A DNA stretch of 30,507 bases, from NCBI GenBank assembly GCA_014621425.1, contig JAANBB010000463.1:1-30507 (forward strand), written 5' to 3'. Made by a program: the position numbers and the translations under genes. Below are positions 1-8,011 of the stretch, in pieces (within the stretch, counting starts at the first letter, position 1; each line of letters opens with the position of its first letter). Under the pieces are notes generated by a model, which saw nothing but the letters and a program-made list of their open reading frames with translations, did no database searches and was not told the DNA's origin. The DNA is from Cylindrodendrum hubeiense. Taxonomy: Eukaryota > Ascomycota > Sordariomycetes > Hypocreales > Nectriaceae.

Positions 1-1200
1 CGGATGCATGATGATGATGATGATGACGATGATGAAAGGGACTTCCTCTCCCTTCCTCGCCCTTCCCTGCTGCTGCGTTTCGTCTCGTTTGGTTCGTTCA
101 GTTCCCAGTTCCCACCCCCACCGCGGGCACACGCACACACACACACACACACTCCTCCGACTTCTGTGACACCGCGCACACCACGACGCAACACAAAGCA
201 CAAACACACGCCCGGCGCCGTCGTCTAGCCATTGACGCAGCTCCCCGCTCCCAGGGCTTAGATGAGGTCTAATCAGGGTCGTCTGGGCATTTCGATGCCG
301 AGAAACTTTGCATAGAACGAACGGGATATCATTGCGCGCCCCGTGGGAGCCCTAAGCAAACCAGCTGGCAAGCAGGCAAAGACGATGATGAATTAGTGGC
401 CTCGCAGCGGGTGGATACAGGAGGCTCAGCGCCTGGAAGGAGCCTCCATCCGTAGGGTATACGACATCCACTTGGGCTGCCTCTGCCCCCCGATCTATAC
501 CTTGCCAGTGCCTGGCCGGGACGCTGAAACCACGTCGGTCCACGCTGTACTGCGCTGTTCCGCACCTCCTTGCCTGTACCTGAGGTAGACGGCCGCGTTG
601 CTGCTGTAGCACGGGAGAGCTACCTACCTACCTACCTTACCTTACCATGCTGAGGGGGAGCTGCCCCCCCGATGGTGCTGGTGCGTGCTGGTGCTGGTGC
701 TGGGGCCACCTCGCCTCCTCTCGTTCCCCCTGGCTCGATCAAGTACCATGCAAGTATCTGCAGTGTATGCGGCTGTGCATGCCACGCAGAGCTCAGGGCG
801 AGCTCGGGGTGAGCGCCGCCAGAGCAGGCAAGGTGAGGGACGGAGGGACGATCTCTGTGACCACTCAGATACCTCTGCTTGCACGTGAGACTCCAAGTGG
901 GATTTCATTCCACACCCCGAGCAAAGCACAACCGCGGATTGGGCGATCCGGGGCGTGCATAACAGCGACGGGCGCCGTGGGCGAGCCACTCACTCGCCGC
1001 ACCGTCCGCAATCCCGCAATCCACGATTCCACTGGCCAGTGGCCACCTCACCCTGTCCCCAGCCTGTCCCCAGCCTGTCCCAGCCCGTCCCAGCCTGGTG
1101 CGCCTCGCTGGGCCGCCGCCGCTCAGCCGCTGTACGTGCCGCCCTGCCCTGGACCGCCCTGTTCCAAGGTACCTATAGGTACGTAGAGCCCCTTGAGCCC
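1..1200. other. Non-coding region with simple repeats, far upstream of the 14-3-3 gene
   Basis: No gene can be supported here. The open frames on both strands are short, mutually overlapping and made of low-complexity Pro/Arg/Ser or poly-Asp, as expected from repeats in GC-rich DNA. Visible repeats are a GAT run (8-34), a CA run (about 128-152), a CTAC tetranucleotide run (620-646) and a GTGCTG-rich stretch (about 671-705). An AGGTACCTATAGGTAC palindrome-like element lies at about 1168-1183. The stretch is probably distal promoter of the 14-3-3 gene and/or the end of a neighbour's untranslated region. Confidence 0.5.
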
Positions 1201-2013
1201 CCCAAACGCCCCTTCTCAATTTCCATCCATCCACGTTTTCGCTCGTCAACCAACTTGCCCAATCCCCCAACAACCCCTAAGCCCCGACTCGACTGACTGT
1301 ACGCTCCTCCTGCTCCTGCTCCTGCTCCTGCTTGCATCCACCTCCATCGCATCTCCGCCGTCCCGCAAAACTGATTCTTCCTCTCAGGCCGTCGTCGCAA
1401 CTGTTTTCTTCCCCTCCCCATCTCCGATCTCTCTATTTCCTAACAACAATCCACGACTCCCGGTACGTACGTCGCCGCCTGCCCCCCTCCCGGAGCACTC
1501 CTGCTGTTGTTGTGTTGTTGTGCTCTCTTACCCCCCCTCTGTCGTCATTGCCCCCCGGGGCAAAAGCGAACACGCATCCCCCTCCCTCATCTTTGCCTTC
1601 CACGGGCGCCTGAACCACCGCGATTCCTCGCCTGCTTCATCGTCAACGCTCCTGAGGTGCCCCCTCGTTGCTCCAATGCCGCTCGCCGCTGCCCTCGCGC
1701 CCAGCCAGGAGGTGTCATCGAACCCCGCCACCGACGGACGGGCCAGGAGCGGGGAGCCTCACCGAGTCGTCGTCGTGCCGTCCGCCTACGATTTGCCCAC
1801 GCGCAAGGCGCATCCCTTTCTCTCCTCGTCCATCGTTCACTGCGACGTCACCTGTCCCTGCCGTCTTCACTTTGTCGCAATCGCGCTTCTTTTGATTCTT
1901 TTACCTTGCTTGCGCCCGCCTCCCGTCCTGGTCGTCACCTTGCCTTACCGCCTCTCTGACAATCCACAACCCCCTTACTAACTCGTCACCCGAATCTAGT
2001 CAACACCGCCAAA
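1201..2013 (+). promoter_or_regulatory. CT-rich promoter and leader of the 14-3-3 gene
   Basis: The top strand is strongly pyrimidine-rich with long CT and CTCCTG tracts (for example 1307-1332). This is the usual look of a highly expressed filamentous-fungal promoter and transcription-start region. No convincing TATA box is seen. The second half appears to be a leader intron, listed separately. The translation start at 2014 has an excellent context, CGCCAAAATGG. Confidence 0.5.
1463..1999 (+). other. Probable 5'UTR intron of the 14-3-3 gene
   Basis: A consensus donor GTACGT sits at 1463. A textbook branch site TACTAAC is at 1976-1982, followed 17 nt later by the acceptor TAG ending at 1999, only 14 nt before the start codon. 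A branch site this perfect directly before the ATG has no purpose in coding sequence. The acceptor is well supported. The donor is the best candidate but others are possible. Highly expressed fungal genes such as TEF1 are known to carry introns of this size in the leader. Confidence 0.55.
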
Positions 2014-3084
2014 ATGGGTAACGATGATGCTGTCTATCTGGCCAAGCTCGCCGAGCAGGCTGAGCGCTACGAGGGTATGTAATAACTCCAATCTCGGCTT
2101 TGTGTGCGAGTATGGTTTTTGAGGGGCTCCTCCCGCTGACAGTGCGCGTCCACAGAGATGGTCGAGAACATGAAGATTGTCGCCTCTGAGGACCGCGATC
2201 TGACCGTCGAGGAGCGAAACCTCCTCTCGGTCGCCTACAAGAACGTCATTGGTGCCCGCCGTGCGTCCTGGAGAATAGTCACTTCCATCGAGCAGAAGGA
2301 GGAGTCCAAGGGCAACTCGTCCCAGGTCACCCTCATCAAGGAGTACCGACAGAAGATCGAGGCCGAGCTTGCCAAGATCTGCGACGACATTCTCGAGGTC
2401 CTCGACCAGCACCTTATCCCCTCCGCCAAGTCCGGCGAGTCCAAGGTCTTCTACCACAAGATGTGCGCGCCAACAGCCTTGTTCCCTTTGCTCTGCGTCC
2501 CGACGACTAAAACATGATAACAGGAAGGGTGACTACCACCGTTACCTCGCCGAGTTCGCCATTGGCGACCGCCGCAAGGACTCCGCCGACAAGTCTCTCG
2601 AGGCCTACAAGGCTGCTACCGAGGTCGCCCAGACCGAGCTGCCCCCTACCCACCCCATCCGCCTGGGTCTTGCCCTGAACTTCTCCGTCTTCTACTACGA
2701 GATCCTCAACGCCCCCGACCAGGCTTGCCACCTTGCCAAGCAGGCCTTTGATGATGCCATTGCCGGTAGGTTCCACGGCCACGATGCTCTGCAGGATCCC
2801 CGAGACTGACTTGGATATCGTAGAACTTGATACCCTGAGCGAGGAGAGCTACAAGGACTCCACCCTCATCATGCAGCTCCTCCGCGACAACCTCGTACGT
2901 TCCCGAATCCCATACCGACCCTCAATTATTTTGCGAGCTAACATGTGGAAACCAGACTCTCTGGACCTCTTCCGAGGCCGAGACCGCCGCCCCCAGTGGC
3001 CAGGCTGATGCCCCCAAGGAGGACGCCGCCGCCCCTACCGCTGACGCTCCCGCCCCCGCTGAGGAGCCCAAGGCTGCCGAGTAA
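2014..3084 (+). CDS. 14-3-3 protein (phosphoserine/phosphothreonine-binding adaptor)
   Basis: 14-3-3 proteins are cytosolic dimers that bind phospho-Ser/Thr sites on client proteins and control signalling, growth, stress response and polarity (yeast BMH1/BMH2). Five exons join cleanly: 2014-2074, 2156-2462, 2524-2765, 2824-2894 and 2956-3084. The product starts [20 protein letters not shown] and carries the family signatures [10 protein letters not shown] early on and [18 protein letters not shown] near the C-terminus, with a normal length of about 269 residues. The tail is the variable acidic Ala/Pro/Glu-rich type. The second intron has a slightly unusual GTGCGC donor; the others are consensus. 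Start choice is certain from homology and context. The gene lies tail-to-tail with DPH4. Upstream, a CT-rich leader with a probable 5'UTR intron fits strong constitutive expression. Confidence 0.97.
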
Positions 3085-3545
3085 ATTGACAATTATGATG
3101 ACTCTATGCAGGTGTCGGGCGGACTGGTGTCTACGGAGTGGACGGAAGACCTCGTTTTTGATCAAGAGCTTCGGCATCGTTTCGATACACAGAAGCACCA
3201 TGGAGGGGCTGACTTTTTTGCCCCAACGGACTGGCAAGGAGGCCGAATGAAGAGCATTTTGGAGGTTCTGCTTTAGACTCTAATGCGTGACCGTCTGGAC
3301 AAATAAAAATACTAAAATTGCTTTCAATACACCCAGAAAATCCCTTTTACCGTGCGACGTGTGTGATTTCTCCAATTTCTGCCCGCCAAGGCGGGGGAGG
3401 GGCAATTTGTTGCTCAGCGATGAGATGCGAGCAGGGCGATTAGTCAAAACGATTCGGCGTTTGGCAGGGCCACTACATGAAGGATTATAACGTGCAGATC
3501 ATCGTCACAGTGCATACGAGTCTTGAGGTTAGGCACAGTTGAAGG
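3085..3545. other. Convergent intergenic region, 14-3-3 and DPH4 3' ends
   Basis: This 461-nt stretch separates the stop of the 14-3-3 gene from the stop of the minus-strand DPH4 gene. It should hold both 3'UTRs. Small open frames in it are not coding-like. An AATAAA signal for the 14-3-3 transcript is at 3302-3307. Confidence 0.6.
3302..3307 (+). terminator. Candidate polyadenylation signal of the 14-3-3 transcript
   Basis: A perfect AATAAA lies in an A/T-rich stretch about 220 nt after the 14-3-3 stop codon. Fungal poly(A) signals are loose, so this is a candidate only. Confidence 0.45.
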
Positions 3546-4088
3546 TCAACTTTTCTCTTTGGCTGTGGTTTCTGGCGCCTCATCGTCGTCGATGATAGCA
3601 AAGTGCACTCTCAGCCACAAACTGCAGTCCAAGCACGCCACCACAAGCTCGCCCTCATCCCCCACCTCCTCCAGATCAGCCTCCCGGAAGAGATAGCTGC
3701 GGTCGTTTCCGCAGCGACATGGCCGATACCAGCACTCTTCAGCCTCGTCGTATGCCAGATCGTCCAAGTCAACGTTCTCAACGCCCGTCTGGAAAGTGGC
3801 GTCGCGGGTCTGGGCGTTGGCCGCGGGACGAGAGACACGCAGCGCTGTGTCGTAGGCTGCGCGGGAGGAGGGGCTGGAGAGGACGGTGAGGGCGGTGGTG
3901 ATCTGGTCGATAGTGAATGAAGTCGTGGCCGGCGAGGAAGAGGCTTTGTCTGGGTGGTTGCGCAGCAGAGCTCGATGGTATGCTCGCTTGATGAGGGCCG
4001 TGGGGTCGTGTTGCGTATCAAGAAGGGTGGGCGTGAGATTTAGGACTTGGTAGTGCGTTACCGCGCCGACAGGTTGTGCAGCCGCCAT
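3546..4088 (-). CDS. DPH4: Diphthamide biosynthesis protein 4 (J-domain / CSL zinc-finger protein)
   Basis: DPH4 (yeast JJJ3) is a J-domain co-chaperone and electron/iron-binding helper for the first step of diphthamide synthesis on elongation factor eEF2 in the cytosol. The 180-residue product is a single exon. An N-terminal J domain spans roughly residues 11-85, with the diagnostic HPD at 45-47. A CSL-type zinc finger follows with Cys pairs CRC at 124-126 and CLDC at 152-155, separated by the usual acidic segment. The order J domain then CSL finger at this length is specific to DPH4 among J proteins. The tail is acidic. The next gene upstream on the same strand is mL59, about 0.5 kb away. 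A CACGTG palindrome lies about 120 nt before the start codon. Confidence 0.93.
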   Translation of the reverse strand: MAAAQPVGAVTHYQVLNLTPTLLDTQHDPTALIKRAYHRALLRNHPDKASSSPATTSFTIDQITTALTVLSSPSSRAAYDTALRVSRPAANAQTRDATFQTGVENVDLDDLAYDEAEECWYRPCRCGNDRSYLFREADLEEVGDEGELVVACLDCSLWLRVHFAIIDDDEAPETTAKEKS

Positions 4089-4605
4089 AGTGATTGATAG
4101 TAGTCCGCCCGGAGGTGTTTATCAGCGAGCTCTATGTCCCGGATGAGTAGGAGACGCGCGCTTCAGATGTCGAGATGTGGAATTCTCAAGCTTGAGATGC
4201 TTTTCGATATCACGTGATACATGTGAGTTGTACAGGAAGGTGGATGGAGGAAGTTGTCTACATGGGAGATGGTTCATTGGGGTAGGGGCTTGTGATGAGT
4301 GCGATCACAGAAATAGCAGCAGAAGTGACCGTATACTTCTATGCCCTCGGCATCGGTAACCTCGTTCGGGTTTATTGATGTTAGTTAGTTAGTCCGTGTC
4401 ACCAAACCCCTCAGTCCCCGGTAGGGTATTCGTGTCGTTCATTCAAGTCGTTCATTCAAGTAATTTGGATAAAGGGGAGCGTATCCGGGCAATGCGTCGA
4501 ATAAATCGATTGACACGACGTTCGCAGAGATTCTTGTCCATAGAAATACATGGTACATGTACAGGTGCGCCAAAGCAGTTTTTGTCCATCGTCTCATTGC
4601 TCTCT
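4089..4605 (-). promoter_or_regulatory. Intergenic region: DPH4 promoter and mL59 3'UTR
   Basis: No gene is seen in these 517 nt between two minus-strand genes. The part nearest 4089 is the DPH4 promoter. The part nearest 4605 should be the mL59 3'UTR. It contains an E-box palindrome (listed separately) and a short direct repeat of CATTCAAGT(C/A) at about 4440-4460. Confidence 0.5.
4209..4218. promoter_or_regulatory. ATCACGTGAT palindrome, Cbf1/E-box-like site
   Basis: A perfect 10-nt palindrome around the CACGTG core lies about 121 nt upstream of the DPH4 start codon. In fungi, bHLH factors of the Cbf1/Pho4 type bind this core with flanking T/A as seen here. Function here is inferred from sequence only. 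Confidence 0.45.
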
Positions 4606-5218
4606 TTATTTCGGGAACTTGGTCCAGCCGTGCTTGCCGGTCTAGGAAGTGCCAGTTAGCATGGGGAACCCAATCGTAAGATATATCGCTCCTATATCTG
4701 AACATACCTTTTTCCAGGCCTTGATGAGCTTGGGCATATCCAACATGGCCTTTCTTCGCTTCTCCATCCTGGTGCATAGTTAGCCATGGGCACTTCCAAC
4801 AGATCCGCAGCCTCCCAGCGGCGGCATCGCCCACGTACTTGGCAATCATGTGTCGCTCGTGGATGTGACCCTTGACCTTCTGTCCCACACCGGTACCCTT
4901 GACTCTCAATCCGTGCTCAACCCGATGGGCCAGGCGGTACTCGGTGCCCTTGCGCGTCTCGGGCAGCAACTCCTCGATGCCGTGCTCCCGGGCCATCTTG
5001 ACCAGCTCAGCCTGCCGGCGCTGCGAGTACACGGGATCCTGCCATCGGCCCGTCACGGGGTGCTTGTAGAATCGGAAGGGGTTCGCTCGGGACTCCTGGT
5101 AGTGCGTCTTGGGGGCGGTCTCGGGGAGGACGGCGGACGGCGGGTAGCGGGCGAAGAAGCGCTGCAGCGGCGCGGGCAGCGACTTGGCGAGCTGGATATA
5201 GTGCGACGGGGAGGCCAT
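4606..5218 (-). CDS. MRPL25: Mitochondrial large-subunit ribosomal protein mL59 (MrpL25 family)
   Basis: mL59 is a fungal-type protein of the mitochondrial 54S ribosomal subunit. Three exons on the minus strand join in frame: 5218-4839, 4768-4708 and 4641-4606, giving 158 residues. The first donor is GTACGT and the second GTATGT; both acceptors are good. The N-terminus has the family pattern LPAPLQRFFARYPP (residues about 14-27). The middle is the conserved NPFRFYKHPVTGRWQDPVYS block. The end is strongly basic (MEKRRKAML... then WKKTGKHGWTKFPK), as in the family. Reading through without splicing would give a 259-residue protein with an unrelated tail, so the spliced model is preferred. The gene is divergent from PRP28 with about 360 nt between starts. 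Confidence 0.88.
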
Positions 5219-5577
5219 GGTGCTTAGGGGGCGCCGTGGCCGATCAATGGCATGTCCTGGGGGCGGTAATTGGCTGGGTGTTCGGTGTTTGGAGGTGGTG
5301 ACAGCGCGGCAGAGCGACTGAGCTCGACGTTTCTCGAGGCTGCGACCTCAAGTTTTCCGACCCTGTCAAGCGTGGTCCCACTCAGCATCGGCCAGCTCCT
5401 GATTGGCTGCTGCTTTACAGCCGCCGGCTCTTATTTCCACAGCCTTGCCAGCTCTCATCGCACCTGCCTTGGAACAAGCTTTACATTGCTCAGCCGTAGA
5501 TTCTTGTGTCCCAGGAGTTGTGGTGCAATTTTTTTCTTTATTCCTCCGTGATACATCCCGACGAGGCGAGAACCAAC
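5219..5577. promoter_or_regulatory. Divergent promoter between mL59 and PRP28
   Basis: This 359-nt region separates two start codons on opposite strands and must hold both promoters. Inverted CCAAT boxes (ATTGG) are visible at about 5269-5273 and 5402-5406, the kind bound by the Hap/CBC complex. No TATA element is evident. No gene lies inside. Confidence 0.5.
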
Positions 5578-7824
5578 ATGCCCCTCGACATCGAAGAGAT
5601 CCTCCGCAAGAAGAAGGCCGCGGACGCTGCCGCCGCGAAGCCAAGGTTCATTCCCAAGGCCGAACGAGAGCGACTGGCTGCTGAAAAGTCCAAGAAGGAT
5701 GAAGACGACAAGAAGCGCAAGGCCGCCGAGGACTCGCAACGCAAACGCGAAGATGACAGGAAATGGACCGCGCGACCAACAGGCTCCTCGAATGCCTACG
5801 AGACGTCAAATGATTCGCGACGAGTTCCCACGGGGCCCAGGGCCATGAACCATCAAAACGGTCGGGGAGATGGTCGGGGAGACGGCCGGGGAGACGGCCG
5901 GGGAGATGGCCGAGGAGACGGTCGAGGAGATGGCCGAGGGGACGGTCGAGGAGATGGCCGAGGGGACGCTCGAGGCGGACGCGATAACAAAAAGGCCGAC
6001 AAGAAAGCAGCAGAGAAGCGCTCAGCGGAAGACATCGAAGCTTCGCTGTTCCGGTCACGATATCTCGGTCCAGAAGTAAATCAACAGTCCAATTTTTCGG
6101 CCAAGAAGAAGCGGATGCGCACGACGGAGCGCAAGTTCAACTTCGAGTGGGATGCAGACGAGGATACCTCGCGAGACAACGACCCTCTCTACACCCAACA
6201 GAGCGCCAACCGATCAGGCTCCTTCGCCGGCGTCGGCGGAGAGTTTGACGATCAAGCCGAGGAGCGAGCGCGCAAGCGAGCGAGAATGATCGAGCAGCGT
6301 GATCCGGAGAATGGCAGGGACCGGGCAAAGGGCATGATGGAGGACTTCTACAGAGCACGCGAGAAGGCCCAGCAACGGGCAGATAGGACAGGACTGGGCA
6401 AACGCTGGTCGGAGAAGACACTCGACGACATGCGCGAGCGAGACTGGCGAATATTCAAGGAGGACTTTAGCATTGCGACCAAGGGCGGCGCCATCCCGAA
6501 CCCGATGCGCAGCTGGCAGGAGTCGGATCTGCCAAAACGGCTGCTCAGCATCGTCGACCAAGTCGGCTACAAAGAGCCCTCGCCCATCCAGCGCGCTGCC
6601 ATCCCCATCGCCCTGCAAGCCCGCGACCTCATCGGCGTCGCCGTTACCGGTTCCGGAAAGACAGCGGCGTTCCTGCTGCCGCTACTGGTCTACATCTCCG
6701 ATTTGCCGCCCCTGACTGAGGTGAACAAGAACGAAGGCCCGTATGCCCTCATTCTCGCCCCGACTCGTGAACTGGCCATCCAGATTGAGACCGAGGCCAA
6801 GAAATTCGCCGAGCCGCTGGGCTTCCGCTGCGTGAACATCATCGGTGGTCACTCCCTCGAGGAGCAGGCCTACGAAATGCGCAACGGTGCTGAAATCATC
6901 GTCGCCACGCCCGGTCGTCTGGTCGACTGCCTCGAGCGCCAGCTGTTGGTCCTGGGCCAGTGCTGCTACGTCATCATGGATGAGGCCGATCGCATGATCG
7001 ACATGGGTTTCGAGGAGTCGGTCAACAAGATCCTCGACGCCCTACCCGTCACCAACGAGAAGCCCGACACGGACGATGCCGAGAACGCCCAGCTGATGAA
7101 GCGCTTCGTCGGTGGCCGTGACCGCTACCGCCAGACCATGATGTACACGGCCACCATGCCGCCACAGGTCGAGAAGATCGCCAAGAAATACCTCCGTCGT
7201 CCGGCCATCGTCACCATCGGCAACGTCGGCGAAGCCGTCGACACAGTCGAGCAGCGCGTCGAGTTCATCAGCGGCGAGGACCGCCGCAAGAAGCGCCTGC
7301 AGGAGATCCTGTCGTCCGGGGCCTTTGCTGCGCCCATCATCGTATTCGTCAACATCAAGCGAAACTGCGACGCCGTCGCCCGCGACATCAAATCCATGGG
7401 CTGGTCCGCCGTCACCCTGCACGGCTCCAAGACGCAAGAACAGCGAGAAGCGGCTCTGGGCTCGGTGCGCAACGGCCAAACACAGGTCCTCGTCGCCACC
7501 GATCTGGCGGGTCGTGGTATCGACGTTCCCGATGTCTCCCTCGTTGTCAACTTCAACATGGCCACCAACATCGAGAGTTACACCCATCGTATCGGTCGTA
7601 CAGGTCGTGCAGGCAAGAGTGGTGTGGCCATCACCTTCCTGGGCCAGGAGGATTCCGACAATATGTACGACTTGAAGCAGATCCTGAGCAAGAGCGCCAT
7701 TTCCAAGGTTCCAGACGAGTTGAAGAGGCACGAGGCTGCGCAGTCGAAGCCAGTCCGACACGGAGGCGGCGGTGCAAGGAAGGACAAAGAGGAAGGGGCC
7801 TCAAAAGGAGGTTGGGGACAATAA
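5578..7824 (+). CDS. PRP28: Pre-mRNA-splicing ATP-dependent RNA helicase PRP28 (DEAD-box)
   Basis: Prp28 (human DDX23/U5-100K) is a nuclear DEAD-box ATPase that helps swap U1 for U6 snRNA at the 5' splice site during spliceosome activation. The intronless gene encodes 748 residues. Start: the ATG at 5578 begins MPLDIEEILRKKK, the family N-terminus; an in-frame upstream ATG at 5506 would add 24 uncharacteristic residues and is rejected. The N-terminal third is charged and contains a GRGD tandem repeat. Core motifs in order: Q motif (GYKEPSPIQ), Walker A AVTGSGKT at 355-362, PTRELAIQ, TPGRLVD, DEAD at 468-471, TAT at 524-526, ATDLAGRGIDVPDV, and HRIGRTGR at 670-677. All catalytic motifs are intact. 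The tail is Gly/Lys-rich. It converges on the ValRS gene. Confidence 0.96.
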   Translation: MPLDIEEILRKKKAADAAAAKPRFIPKAERERLAAEKSKKDEDDKKRKAAEDSQRKREDDRKWTARPTGSSNAYETSNDSRRVPTGPRAMNHQNGRGDGRGDGRGDGRGDGRGDGRGDGRGDGRGDGRGDARGGRDNKKADKKAAEKRSAEDIEASLFRSRYLGPEVNQQSNFSAKKKRMRTTERKFNFEWDADEDTSRDNDPLYTQQSANRSGSFAGVGGEFDDQAEERARKRARMIEQRDPENGRDRAKGMMEDFYRAREKAQQRADRTGLGKRWSEKTLDDMRERDWRIFKEDFSIATKGGAIPNPMRSWQESDLPKRLLSIVDQVGYKEPSPIQRAAIPIALQARDLIGVAVTGSGKTAAFLLPLLVYISDLPPLTEVNKNEGPYALILAPTRELAIQIETEAKKFAEPLGFRCVNIIGGHSLEEQAYEMRNGAEIIVATPGRLVDCLERQLLVLGQCCYVIMDEADRMIDMGFEESVNKILDALPVTNEKPDTDDAENAQLMKRFVGGRDRYRQTMMYTATMPPQVEKIAKKYLRRPAIVTIGNVGEAVDTVEQRVEFISGEDRRKKRLQEILSSGAFAAPIIVFVNIKRNCDAVARDIKSMGWSAVTLHGSKTQEQREAALGSVRNGQTQVLVATDLAGRGIDVPDVSLVVNFNMATNIESYTHRIGRTGRAGKSGVAITFLGQEDSDNMYDLKQILSKSAISKVPDELKRHEAAQSKPVRHGGGGARKDKEEGASKGGWGQ
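5860..5967 (+). repeat. Nine 12-nt tandem units encoding GRGD within PRP28
   Basis: Nine consecutive 12-nt units encode Gly-Arg-Gly-Asp, followed by a decayed unit (ARGG). Units differ at third positions (GGT/GGC, CGG/CGA, GAT/GAC) while the peptide is unchanged. The repeat lies in the disordered N-terminal arm before the helicase core. Confidence 0.92.
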
Positions 7825-8011
7825 ATCAACATGTAAGGATAGACGACGAGTATGACAACACATTTAATCTGTTCAATTCTTGACCGTGATTTATCTGTGT
7901 TTGTACGTTATTTTACTTTGACCGACCATTTTTGACCTTTCCTCCATATTGTACGCGTGGACGCAAGACATGTCCCATCCAAAACCGTATACTGTCATCA
8001 ATCTAAGTAGT
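7825..8011. other. Convergent spacer between PRP28 and ValRS
   Basis: These 187 A/T-richer bases lie between two stop codons on opposite strands and must contain both 3' ends. No coding signal is seen. Confidence 0.6.

Noticed and set aside
4..228. Open frame beginning with poly-Asp, 74 codons
   Set aside because: It is driven by a GAT repeat and a CA repeat, with no domain and no splice partner.
1193..1981. 262-codon open frame before the 14-3-3 gene
   Set aside because: It is Pro/Ser/Leu-rich translation of CT-rich leader and intron DNA, overlapped by other frames; a branch site and acceptor lie at its end.
4439..4605. Unspliced C-terminal extension of mL59
   Set aside because: Two consensus introns restore the basic family tail ending at 4606; the extension has no family features.
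5506..5577. Upstream in-frame ATG for PRP28
   Set aside because: The added 24 residues do not resemble the family, and the second ATG begins the conserved MPLDIEE.
2014..7824. Bacterial-type operon or ribosome-binding sites
   Set aside because: Spliceosomal introns and eukaryote-specific genes exclude this.
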